Below, in pieces: positions 8,366 through 16,308 of a stretch of 47,335 nt of DNA. How positions within the stretch are numbered: position 1 is the first letter of the stretch; every line of letters begins with the position of its first letter. The notes below the pieces were generated by a model. The model was not told where the DNA came from. It saw only the letters and a list, made by a program, of their open reading frames with translations, and did no database searches. The position numbers and the translations under genes were made by a program. Source of the stretch: an uncultured Verrucomicrobiota bacterium (GTDB lineage Bacteria; Verrucomicrobiota; Verrucomicrobiia; Limisphaerales; UBA1412); NCBI GenBank assembly GCA_944389455.1, contig CALXMK010000019.1, forward strand, positions 1 to 47,335. Direction: 5' to 3'.

Positions 8366-9697
8366 CTAGTTCTTAGATGAAAGCAAGTTTCTCAAGTCGG
8401 TAACTCTCTGAATCTTCCCTTCACTCCGCTGGAGTGAATTAGGTTGAACTAATTTGACTACCGCGTTGATTCCAATAATCTGATGAATATTCTTAGTAAT
8501 CCTTTTCTCCAAAGCGGAAATCTCACTGACCGTATCACTGGCCATCTTAGAATTAATCTCCACTTGCACTTCAAGTGTATCCAGATTATGCTCTCTGCGA
8601 AGAATAATCTGATAATGTGGCAAAGTCCCTTCAATGGCAAGGAGTGCTGTCTCAATCTGAGTAGGGAAGACATTAACTCCACGAATAATGAACATATCAT
8701 CACTCCGAGAAGAAATGCGCTTAATACGGCGCATCGTACGTCCACAGGCACAGGGCTCCGGATTAAGTGAAGTCAAATCACGAGTACGATATCGAATCAT
8801 CGGCATAGCCTCTTTGCAAAGCGTCGTTAAAACAAGCTCGCCCTGCTCCCCGTCGGGAAGAACCTCCCCTGTTTCCGGATCTATAATTTCAGGATAGAAA
8901 TAATCCTCATAAATGTGCGGTCCCGCCTGATGGATACAATCCATTCCTACTCCAGGACCTACAATCTCGGAAAGTCCATAAATATCATAAGCCTTAAGAT
9001 TTGTCTGCGTTTCAATATATTTACGCATCTCCTGAGTCCAAGGCTCCGCACCGAACACTCCATACCGAAGAGGCAATTCACGCATATCTATGCCCATCGA
9101 TTGGGCTTTATCAATCAAGTGGATAAAGTAACTGGGAGTGCAGCAAATAGCAGTAACTCCAAAATCCTTAATTAACATCACCTGGCGATGAGTATTGCCG
9201 CCAGAAGCCGGTACTACCGTAGCACCAAGAGACTCTGCCCCGGCATGAGCACCTAAACCACCGGTAAAGAGTCCATATCCATAAGAAACTTGTACTACAT
9301 CCTCCGAACTCATTCCTATGGAGAGCATTCCTCGCATGACCGCATTCCCCCATACATTCAAATCCTCCTTTGTATAACCTACAACGATCGGTTTACCGGT
9401 AGTTCCACTGGAAGCATGAAGACGAACTACTTTATTCATCGGCTCAGCAAAGAGCCCAAAAGGATAGGTATCCCGAAGATCACTCTTTGTGGAAAAAGGA
9501 AGTTTGGCTATATCCGAAAGAGATTGAATATCTTGAGGAGTCAGATTTTTGGCCTCCATCTTCGCTCTAAAAAAAGGAACCCGCTCATAAGCTTTTTGGA
9601 CCATTCTTTGCAAGCGATGAAGCTGAAGCTCCCTTAGCTGACATATGGGTAGAAAGTCAGGAGCACTAGCCGGATTGAAAACGACACTGTTTGACAT
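8366..9697 (-). CDS. paaK: phenylacetate-CoA ligase
   Basis: 443 aa from the ATG at 9697, typical for PaaK. Motifs: ATP-binding HASSGTTGKP, YDIYGLSE, GELVLTTL, MIRYRTRDL, and a C-terminal domain with IIRGVNVFPTQIE. It activates phenylacetate, or another arylacetate from aromatic amino acid fermentation, to the CoA thioester. No aerobic paa oxygenase genes are nearby, in keeping with an anaerobic setting. The start is debatable. An ATG at 9784 has a good GGTGGAG ribosome site and would add 29 residues (MKWFCCGSNCLPILIWNG...) not found in the family, while 9697 fits family length but has weak ribosome binding. It heads the paaK - ACT - Fe-S carrier operon. Confidence 0.9.
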   Translation of the reverse strand: MSNSVVFNPASAPDFLPICQLRELQLHRLQRMVQKAYERVPFFRAKMEAKNLTPQDIQSLSDIAKLPFSTKSDLRDTYPFGLFAEPMNKVVRLHASSGTTGKPIVVGYTKEDLNVWGNAVMRGMLSIGMSSEDVVQVSYGYGLFTGGLGAHAGAESLGATVVPASGGNTHRQVMLIKDFGVTAICCTPSYFIHLIDKAQSMGIDMRELPLRYGVFGAEPWTQEMRKYIETQTNLKAYDIYGLSEIVGPGVGMDCIHQAGPHIYEDYFYPEIIDPETGEVLPDGEQGELVLTTLCKEAMPMIRYRTRDLTSLNPEPCACGRTMRRIKRISSRSDDMFIIRGVNVFPTQIETALLAIEGTLPHYQIILRREHNLDTLEVQVEINSKMASDTVSEISALEKRITKNIHQIIGINAVVKLVQPNSLQRSEGKIQRVTDLRNLLSSKN

Positions 9698-9859
9698 ACA
9701 ATATAATGCGATGCTGCTTGCTCTGCCAATACCATTCCAAATAAGAATGGGAAGACAATTGCTTCCACAGCAGAACCACTTCATTATTCTCCACCTAAAG
9801 ATCCATAATCAAGACAAAACTCTTTTTTCTCTAGAGAATTATTCAATAAATCAAAAAGA

Positions 9860-9923
9860 TTGATTTAGAAAATATTTTATGTATACTAAATGAGGTTCGC
9901 GGGAAGAACTTTTATTTCGCGAA
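9860..9923 (+). promoter_or_regulatory. promoter and 5' UTR stem of the lipoprotein gene
   Basis: TTGATT (9860-9865), a 16-bp spacer and TATACT (9882-9887) form a plausible sigma70 promoter. The predicted leader of about 45 nt contains TTCGCG (9896-9901) paired with CGCGAA (9918-9923) around a 16-nt loop, which could be a 5' stabilising stem or a binding site. Confidence 0.5.
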
Positions 9924-9937
9924 TATAAGTAAATTCT

Positions 9938-10291
9938 ATGAAAAAGATAAATACTATGATTCTCGCCGCTCTGACGGCATTAGCTGTAATCTCCTTCTCT
10001 GCTTGCAGTAAGACAGAGCAAGCTCCTGCAGAACAAACTCAAACAAACTCAGTCGCAGACGAAACAACCTCCACCAACAATGAGGCGGTACAAGATGCCA
10101 CTGAAACCGTACAAGATACCGCCAAAGAAGCTGAAGAAGCACCTAAAGACACTGCTCCAGAAGTCAGTGAAGCCGCACAAGATACAACAGCTAAGGAAGC
10201 TGAAGAAGCACCTAAAGACACTGCTCCAGAAGTCAGTGAAGCCGCACAAGATACAACAGCTAAGGAAGCTGCTCAACCCGAGAATAAATAA
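9938..10291 (+). CDS. small repetitive lipoprotein
   Basis: 117 aa. The signal sequence MKKINTMILAALTALAVISF ends in a lipobox-like FSAC, so Cys23 would be lipidated. The mature part is low-complexity, acidic and Ala/Glu/Thr/Gln-rich, and contains a 23-residue unit (KEAEEAPKDTAPEVSEAAQ...) repeated exactly twice. It has no catalytic motif. It probably acts as a flexible envelope spacer or surface lipoprotein. It is flanked by its own promoter and terminator, and its repeat length may vary between strains. Confidence 0.75.
   Translation: MKKINTMILAALTALAVISFSACSKTEQAPAEQTQTNSVADETTSTNNEAVQDATETVQDTAKEAEEAPKDTAPEVSEAAQDTTAKEAEEAPKDTAPEVSEAAQDTTAKEAAQPENK
10130..10270 (+). repeat. 69-bp perfect tandem repeat (two copies) inside the lipoprotein gene
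   Basis: 10130-10198 and 10199-10267 are identical, and the first bases of a third unit (GCT) follow. 69 is a multiple of three, so copy-number change keeps the frame and adds or removes 23 residues. Confidence 0.95.
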
Positions 10292-10325
10292 TTATTATTT
10301 CTTTAAAATAATTTGAAATAAAAAA

Positions 10326-10357
10326 GGCGGGATTCCTCCGGAATTTCGTCTTTTTTT
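10326..10357 (+). terminator. Rho-independent terminator of the lipoprotein gene
   Basis: GGCGGGATTCC-TCC-GGAATTTCGTC folds into an 11-bp stem counting G-U pairs and is followed directly by seven T (10351-10357). Confidence 0.85.
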
Positions 10358-10470
10358 ATTTATTTTCTACTTCTGCTCCCTTTGTGAAGAATAAATAGTC
10401 CATCAAAAAAGCTTGTCAAACATACAGACATTTGAGAGACTAACGTGGTTGACGGTGAGGAGTTCCAGAT

Positions 10471-10516
10471 AAGGAGGCTTTCATTGTTGATTAACATAAT
10501 TAAAGAAACTAATTAA
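10471..10516 (+). promoter_or_regulatory. strong ribosome-binding site and possible 10-codon leader ORF before frr
   Basis: AAGGAGG (10471-10477) is a near-perfect Shine-Dalgarno but lies about 40 nt before the frr ATG, which is cut off from it by an in-frame TAA. Six nt after it a TTG (10484) opens a 10-codon frame (MLINIIKETN) ending at 10516, two bases before frr. frr itself has no good ribosome site. Translational coupling through this leader is possible but unproven. Confidence 0.35.
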
Positions 10517-10518
10517 AT

Positions 10519-11079
10519 ATGACAACGGAACAAATTCTTTCGACGGCAACTGATAAGATGAATAAAAGCATCACGGCACTGAACCAACAATTCTCTGGCG
10601 TTCGTACCACCAAAGCCTCTCCCGCTCTGGTTGAAAATGTAGAAGTAGAAGCCTATGGCAATATAATGAAAATCAAAGAGGTTGCTACTATTACATCTCC
10701 AGAACCCCGAATTCTTCTGATTCAACCTTGGGACGCCGGATCGGTCAAAGCCATTGAAAAGGGGCTTCTGAAAGCCAATATCGGTATTACCCCCGTTGTA
10801 ACAGGTAAAACTTTACGTTTAGTTATGCCCGAACTGAGTCAGGAAAGGCGTCAAGAACTCGTTAAGCTTATCAATAGATACGCCGAAGAAGGCCGTGTAG
10901 CCATACGCCAAATTCGCCGTGAAGCTCTCGAATCACTTAAAACCCTGAAAAAGGATTCCAAAATCACTGAAGACGAACAAGCCTCTGCCGAAAAAAACAT
11001 CCAAAAATTAACTGATAACTTTATTACCAAAGTAGCAGAGCATACTCAAGAAAAAGAAAAAGAAATTATGAAGGTATAG
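10519..11079 (+). CDS. frr: ribosome recycling factor
   Basis: 186 aa, full family length. Conserved RRF sequence runs throughout: RTTKASPALVENVEVEAYG, then LLIQPWDAGSVKAIEKGL, PELSQERRQELVKL and VAIRQIRREA. It dismantles post-termination ribosomes together with EF-G in the cytoplasm. The usual partners pyrH and tsf are not adjacent; an acyl-CoA synthetase follows 42 bp downstream. The ATG at 10519 is fixed by the in-frame stop at 10510-10512. Confidence 0.97.
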   Translation: MTTEQILSTATDKMNKSITALNQQFSGVRTTKASPALVENVEVEAYGNIMKIKEVATITSPEPRILLIQPWDAGSVKAIEKGLLKANIGITPVVTGKTLRLVMPELSQERRQELVKLINRYAEEGRVAIRQIRREALESLKTLKKDSKITEDEQASAEKNIQKLTDNFITKVAEHTQEKEKEIMKV

Positions 11080-11121
11080 GCAATATCCGCCATACTTCTT
11101 TTTTAATGGCGCTCATAATTT

Positions 11122-12777
11122 GTGAACAGACCTCCCAAATATTATAATTTTGCATGGGATACCTTTGGCAGATGGGCTTCAATCAGACCAGGAGCGATTG
11201 CACTTCATTCTGTCAATATAGATCACTCTATCGAAAGGAAATTTACCTTTCGGCAGTTATTTCAACTGGCATCCCAATCTGCTAATTTCCTCCTTGCCGC
11301 GGGAATCCGCAAAGGAGATCGAGTTGTAGTTATGCTGCCCCGCTACTATGAGTGGTGGGTTATCATGCTGTCTCTGGACATGATCGGTGCTATTCCTGCT
11401 CCGGCTACTCTTCTGCTGACGCAAAACGATCTGGAGTTTCGCATTAAATCATGCGATCCCCATGCCATTATTACTGACGCTGAAAGTACAGAAAAAATTA
11501 ACTCATTTGACAAAATCAAAATCAGTATTCGTGGCAGCAGACCAGGCTGGATCGATTACAACACCGAAATTGCTAAAGCAAGAGATACATTTGACTATAT
11601 TCCGACCCTTGCGGAAGAACCTTCCATACTCTACTTTACCAGTGCAACCAACAGTCAACCCAAAATGGTCATCCATACCCATGCCAGCTATTCCTATGCA
11701 CATAAAATTACGGGAGGATTATGGCTTGATTTACGTCCGGATGATCTTCACTGGAATATCTCCGACCTGGGATGGGGCAAGGCAGCATGGTCCAGCCTTT
11801 ATGGTCCATGGCAAATGGGAGCAACTATCTTTGCAATGCACTTCAAAAAATTCCAGATTCCTCACGTTCTGGAAGCATTTGAACGATATAATATTACAAC
11901 GTTCTGTGCCCCGCCTACGGCATTGCGCTTGATGCTCAAAGAAGATGTCAGTAAGTATAAATTCCCTGTGCTTAGACACTGTGTCAGTGCCGGTGAGCCC
12001 CTCACTCATGAAGTTGCTGACAGCTGGAAGAATGCCACTGGTCATGATATCTACGAAGGTTATGGACAAACTGAAACAATTATTCAAGTCGCTAATGTCC
12101 GCTCTCGCCACGAAGAAATCCAGGTAGGTTCTATGGGAAAAGCCATGCCCGGTTTTGATATTCATGTCCTCGATGAAAATCAGCAAGAACTCCGTCCTGG
12201 AGAAGAAGGGGAATTAGCTATTCGCGTCGAACCGGAACGTCCTATCGGCCTCTTTCTCAAATACTGGAACGAACCTGAAATGACCAAAAACGCATTCAAG
12301 AATGGTTGGTATCTGACAGGAGATCGAGTAGTACAGGATGAAAAAGGTTATTTCTGGTTTGTTGGAAGAGCTGATGACGTCATCAAAAGCTCTGATTTCC
12401 GCATTGGCCCAACCGAAGTAGAGGATACCCTGCTCAAACATCCTGCCATATTGGAAGCGGCTGTAGTCGGCAAACCCGATGAAATACGCTGTCAATTAGT
12501 AAAAGCTTTTGTAGTTCTCCACGATGGATATGAAGGTTCTCCAGAACTGGCTAATGATATTCAAAAACATTGCCGTGCAATGACTGCCTCCTACAAACTG
12601 CCTCGCGAAATTGAATTTGTCTCACATCTGCCAAAAACTACAACCGGTAAAGTACGCCGGGTAGAACTCCGTGAGCTGGAGATGAAGCGAACTGCAATGG
12701 CCAAAGGCAAAATTACCGATTTACGCTATTCCGAACGCCAAGCAACGCATAATATCCGTAAAAGTCAAGGCAAATAA
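11122..12777 (+). CDS. acyl-CoA synthetase (ACSM/acetyl-CoA synthetase-like)
   Basis: 551 aa, member of the adenylate-forming family. It carries YEGYGQTET (adenine-binding), GWYLTGDR and the C-terminal TTTGKVRR with the catalytic lysine. Overall it resembles medium-chain or aromatic acyl-CoA synthetases. The phosphate-binding loop is unusual: YFTSATNSQPKM (171-182) instead of YFTSGTTGxPKM, so both glycines are replaced. It uses a GTG start at 11122; the ATG at 11106 is out of frame. It sits 42 bp after frr, probably in the same transcript, and a strong terminator follows at 12803-12837. Whether the altered loop keeps full activity is unknown. Confidence 0.87.
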   Translation: MNRPPKYYNFAWDTFGRWASIRPGAIALHSVNIDHSIERKFTFRQLFQLASQSANFLLAAGIRKGDRVVVMLPRYYEWWVIMLSLDMIGAIPAPATLLLTQNDLEFRIKSCDPHAIITDAESTEKINSFDKIKISIRGSRPGWIDYNTEIAKARDTFDYIPTLAEEPSILYFTSATNSQPKMVIHTHASYSYAHKITGGLWLDLRPDDLHWNISDLGWGKAAWSSLYGPWQMGATIFAMHFKKFQIPHVLEAFERYNITTFCAPPTALRLMLKEDVSKYKFPVLRHCVSAGEPLTHEVADSWKNATGHDIYEGYGQTETIIQVANVRSRHEEIQVGSMGKAMPGFDIHVLDENQQELRPGEEGELAIRVEPERPIGLFLKYWNEPEMTKNAFKNGWYLTGDRVVQDEKGYFWFVGRADDVIKSSDFRIGPTEVEDTLLKHPAILEAAVVGKPDEIRCQLVKAFVVLHDGYEGSPELANDIQKHCRAMTASYKLPREIEFVSHLPKTTTGKVRRVELRELEMKRTAMAKGKITDLRYSERQATHNIRKSQGK

Positions 12778-12802
12778 AGCGTATAACAACAGTAATACAA
12801 TG

Positions 12803-12837
12803 AAAACCTTCTATTAAAAAATAGAAGGTTTTTTATT
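12803..12837 (+). terminator. bidirectional Rho-independent terminator
   Basis: AAAACCTTCTAT-TAAAAA-ATAGAAGGTTTT is a perfect 12-bp stem, with T-rich sequence continuing on the plus strand. It lies 25 bp after the acyl-CoA synthetase stop. Confidence 0.9.
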
Positions 12838-13151
12838 AATACCTCAGCTCTCTCCTATCAAAAGAAATCTTCTGAAATTGTTCTACTGCAAACAGAGAAA
12901 TTCTTCCTCTATAAGGTTTTTGTTTTATCTTTGATTATATATTAGATTTTTATATAGAATTAGCAAAAAATAATTATCATCAGAATGCTCTTATCTAAAA
13001 AGTTTATTTTGATTTATTCGGCAACTGAAAATAGCTGAATTCTCCTTATATAACAAGTAAAATAAATCAAAATTTAATTTCATATTCTTTTATATTTTAG
13101 TTGATAAATTAACTATGCTGAGGAGTTCCCCTGCAAACAAAAACACAAAAT
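12838..13151. other. AT-rich intergenic region
   Basis: About 310 bp of very AT-rich sequence between a terminator and the TM2 gene. No reading frame, RNA gene or convincing paired -35/-10 hexamers were found. GAGGAG at about 13121-13126 is too far from the TM2 ATG to be its ribosome site. Confidence 0.5.
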
Positions 13152-13484
13152 ATGCCACTTATTAAATGTAAAAATGCAATCAAACACTTTCTGTCAAAGC
13201 AACAATTTATCCTCAATGCAGCTTCCCTACCCCTTTTGCCCAAAAAAGAAGGCAATTTGTTCAGCACTAGTTCAAGTGGGAAAAGTCGTATCGCCTTTGG
13301 ACTATCAGCTATATGTTTAGGTTGGATCGGAACTCATTATTTTTATATAGGAAAAATTGGCGCAGGAATTCAGAATCTTCTCTGCTGCACGCTGGGATGC
13401 TTATTTATCTTTCTATTCATCCTTCCTCTTATAATTTGTATATTATGTTCGATTCAAGGCATTACTGCATTTACTTTACCATAA
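13152..13484 (+). CDS. TM2-domain membrane protein
   Basis: 110 aa. A basic soluble stretch of about 45 residues precedes a TM2 domain: KSRIAFGLSAICLGWIGTHY, then FYIGKIGAGIQN and a second hydrophobic helix. The G-x-x-G-x-H-x-FY signature between the two helices is diagnostic. It is a small inner-membrane protein; the function of TM2 proteins in bacteria is not settled. The gene stands alone between AT-rich spacers. Confidence 0.82.
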   Translation: MPLIKCKNAIKHFLSKQQFILNAASLPLLPKKEGNLFSTSSSGKSRIAFGLSAICLGWIGTHYFYIGKIGAGIQNLLCCTLGCLFIFLFILPLIICILCSIQGITAFTLP

Positions 13485-13610
13485 AAGTAAAATTTGAACA
13501 AAAATATGTGTACAGCAAAAAATTCTATCCCATTTAAAAACAAATAAAAACTCCTCCAAAACAAATACTCATAAATTGATCAGGGCAAAAATAAGCTTGC
13601 CCCCCTAGAA

Positions 13611-16163
13611 CTATTCCACCAAAGCTCGGACAGAAGTATCAAAATCCTGATAACGGGTATAACGTCCCGTAAACCAAAGCAAGCACTGCTCCTTGCCATG
13701 AGTTCTTGGTACATAAGGACGAAGTTGATCTGCCTTTGATCCATGAGTTATGGAAATCCAACTCCAATTTTCACCTCCGTCTGTCGTCTCTCCACGATAA
13801 ATTTCCCGATACGGAGTCCGAGCTCCGTTCAAAGGTGAAAATTCACTGCTAATATAGATTCTCTCGGGATGCTCTGGATCAAATGTAGCACCTCCCACAT
13901 AATCATCTTCTCCTCGATAAAGACAAGCTCCCGCGTGGGCGATTTCTCGTGAGACCCAACGCTTCTCCTCCGGTTTCCAGACCGCATAAAAATAGCGGAT
14001 ATCATTCTCTCCTGCCTTAACGGTATGCAGAGCTTGAGGAATCCCAGCCTCATTATAGGAAATATCCCATATCCAGGGGCGCCCTTCTTTATATGCCTGG
14101 CCAAAACAATAAACTAAACTTCCTCTTTCCGAAGGAAGGGGATCCATATTTTCCAAAACCCCCAATGGCTGCCCTGTGGAATCCATTATCTCTCCATCCT
14201 GTATAACTAAATGATATACATTATTGTCCACCATGCGCGGATGCCCATCCGTATAGAGAATATCAATCCGATCTCTCCCATTAGAAGCATACTTTGCATA
14301 CGGTCTGTCTTTATGATAAATCAAATGTATCGGTTCATTCCAACTCTTGCCATTATCATCTGAAATCAGCAATGTCGGATTCCAATTCTCTCCCCGGATA
14401 AAATTATAAATCCGTTCGGGTTCATTGGCCAATTGGAAAGGATTATTATAGCAAACCCCACCTCTGAATCTTTGCTCACTCCAATCCACTGTAATTTCCT
14501 CACCCCAATCCTCCTGTCCCTGAGGCAAAGGAACCTTGGCAAAACGGAGAAACATCTGATGCTTACTACCATGAGTAGAATAAAAAGCCCCTAATCTGCC
14601 ATCCTGCAATTCGATAAATCCAACATTATCATGATCATCCCTTTCTCTCCATGAACTCAATACACTTTCTGTACACTCGCCGCTTTCCATGTTATAAACC
14701 GTCACACAAACAGCTCCATCCTCACGCACATATCCTGCATACAAAAATCCATTTCGAACAACGGCTCTGGGATCATTAAACCAAGTCCAGGCTCCAGAAG
14801 AAGCTATCTCTTTGCCCACAGCGGGAGAAGGAGGAACTCCCGCTTTCTCCGGAGTCAAATCCATAATTCGGAGATTTCTCCAGCGAATTTCCCTCCCCTC
14901 TTCCGATTCCTTGCCGATGCCATGAACTTGTAAAGCAATAAAACCGCTTCTGTCCATCTCATCATCCAAATCCGCCACCGGAATTCCATTAAGCCAGGTT
15001 CGAAGATGCGATCCACGAGCCTCTACTCGAACCTTATTCCATTCATTTTGACGAAAAGCTTTCCGAGCCGACTCTGGGGCCTTTTTTAAATCATAAATCC
15101 AACCACGCCTCCCTTCATCATAAATACCTGCAGACCAAGCTCGACTCGAAGGATCAATCTCTATCTGATACCCATGTACACGCCCTGGCGGAGTTTTCCA
15201 AGTTTTCTCTCCTTGCCGATAAATATGTTCTCTCGGAAAACAATGACTTCGAATCTGAACCCCGGAATTCATCCTGGAATCTACTAAATACTCATATTCC
15301 AGAACAAAATCGCTGTAATCCTTCTCCGTGCAAAGAAAACTATTTCCTCCAGAACGATACATCGTTCTGCCCACAACAGCTCCCTCTTTTGCCTCAAAAG
15401 GAGCCTTGCCGCCCCGCTGTATCCAGCCATTTAGATCTTTTCCATTAAAAAGAGGCTCATAACCCTGTGGGTCCAATTCTTCAATCTGCAAATTCCTCCA
15501 TCGAATCTCTCGCCCGGACTCCTCTTCCGACCCGACAGCGTGAACTTGTAAACCGATAAATCCACATAAATCCAATCCATCCTCTACATCCGCCACCGGA
15601 ACCCCGTTAAGCCATGTACGAAGACGTCCTCCCCGAGCCTCCACACAAACCTGATTCCAGCCTTCCATCTGATATGCCTCTCGGGCCTCGGCATTATTAT
15701 CAGGCTGGTTGAGCCAGCCTCGGCGTTCCTCATCGTAAATCTCGCCGGTTACCCAAGTGGAATTGGAAGCATCGATTTCAATCTGATACCCATGCACTCG
15801 GTTAGCGGGAACTGTTTTAGTAACCCCATTCCAATAATAGACTCTCTCTCTAGGGGAAATATAACTGCGGATCTGAACTCCAGAATTGATCTTAGGATCC
15901 GCTTTGTACTCATATTTTAAAATAAAATCGCTATATTCCTTCTCTGTACAAAGAAAGCTGTTGCCCGTTCCAGTCTGAGTTCTCCCGACAATACACCCAT
16001 CCTCTACCGTAAAAGAGGCTTCTCCCCCCCGGCGTACCCAGCCCTCCAAAGTACTGCCATCAAACAGAGAAACAGAAACTCCGGCTTGAGCCACTTCTAA
16101 ACAACAATAACTGGCCATTATTATCCCAGCCGTCCATTTCAACAGATTTATTCTCATATTCAT
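13611..16163 (-). CDS. secreted protein with two DUF1080 domains and a BNR-like region
   Basis: 850 aa with a Sec signal peptide (ATG 16163; a second ATG at 16157 has AGGG better placed before it). Residues 31-230 and 237-436 are two copies of the DUF1080 / 3-keto-disaccharide hydrolase fold. Both contain LF(D/N)G...L.GW, GNSFLCTEK.YSDF, NSGVQIRS, RVHGYQIEID and RTWLNG.PVAD. Residues from about 458 to the end (GAWTWFNDPRAVVRNGFLY...) resemble BNR_4-type beta-propeller proteins. It probably binds or cleaves a glycan outside the cell. It lies 145 bp after the beta-helix gene on the same strand, perhaps as an operon. Internal duplication is evident from sequence alone. Confidence 0.85.
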   Translation of the reverse strand: MNMRINLLKWTAGIIMASYCCLEVAQAGVSVSLFDGSTLEGWVRRGGEASFTVEDGCIVGRTQTGTGNSFLCTEKEYSDFILKYEYKADPKINSGVQIRSYISPRERVYYWNGVTKTVPANRVHGYQIEIDASNSTWVTGEIYDEERRGWLNQPDNNAEAREAYQMEGWNQVCVEARGGRLRTWLNGVPVADVEDGLDLCGFIGLQVHAVGSEEESGREIRWRNLQIEELDPQGYEPLFNGKDLNGWIQRGGKAPFEAKEGAVVGRTMYRSGGNSFLCTEKDYSDFVLEYEYLVDSRMNSGVQIRSHCFPREHIYRQGEKTWKTPPGRVHGYQIEIDPSSRAWSAGIYDEGRRGWIYDLKKAPESARKAFRQNEWNKVRVEARGSHLRTWLNGIPVADLDDEMDRSGFIALQVHGIGKESEEGREIRWRNLRIMDLTPEKAGVPPSPAVGKEIASSGAWTWFNDPRAVVRNGFLYAGYVREDGAVCVTVYNMESGECTESVLSSWRERDDHDNVGFIELQDGRLGAFYSTHGSKHQMFLRFAKVPLPQGQEDWGEEITVDWSEQRFRGGVCYNNPFQLANEPERIYNFIRGENWNPTLLISDDNGKSWNEPIHLIYHKDRPYAKYASNGRDRIDILYTDGHPRMVDNNVYHLVIQDGEIMDSTGQPLGVLENMDPLPSERGSLVYCFGQAYKEGRPWIWDISYNEAGIPQALHTVKAGENDIRYFYAVWKPEEKRWVSREIAHAGACLYRGEDDYVGGATFDPEHPERIYISSEFSPLNGARTPYREIYRGETTDGGENWSWISITHGSKADQLRPYVPRTHGKEQCLLWFTGRYTRYQDFDTSVRALVE

Positions 16164-16308
16164 CCCTAAATTTATTTCTTTTACTTCATATCAAATACTA
16201 AATTATTACCGTTTCTCGAGAGAATTACTCATTCTTTCAGTGTTTCCGCCAACAATACTATATCCCTTGAGACAACACAGATCCTCTCAATAACAGTTAA
16301 AATCACTC

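Noticed and set aside
9698..9784. 29-residue extension of PaaK from the ATG at 9784
   Set aside because: Not shared by the family. It is kept as an open question because its ribosome site is better than that of the chosen start.
10039..10316. Repetitive reading frames on both strands over the lipoprotein repeat
   Set aside because: They are by-products of the 69-bp repeat in other frames; only the plus-strand frame with signal peptide and lipobox is credible.
16164..16220. Leaderless promoter for the DUF1080/BNR gene
   Set aside because: No -35/-10 pair with 16-18 bp spacing fits next to its start; it may be transcribed with the beta-helix gene upstream.
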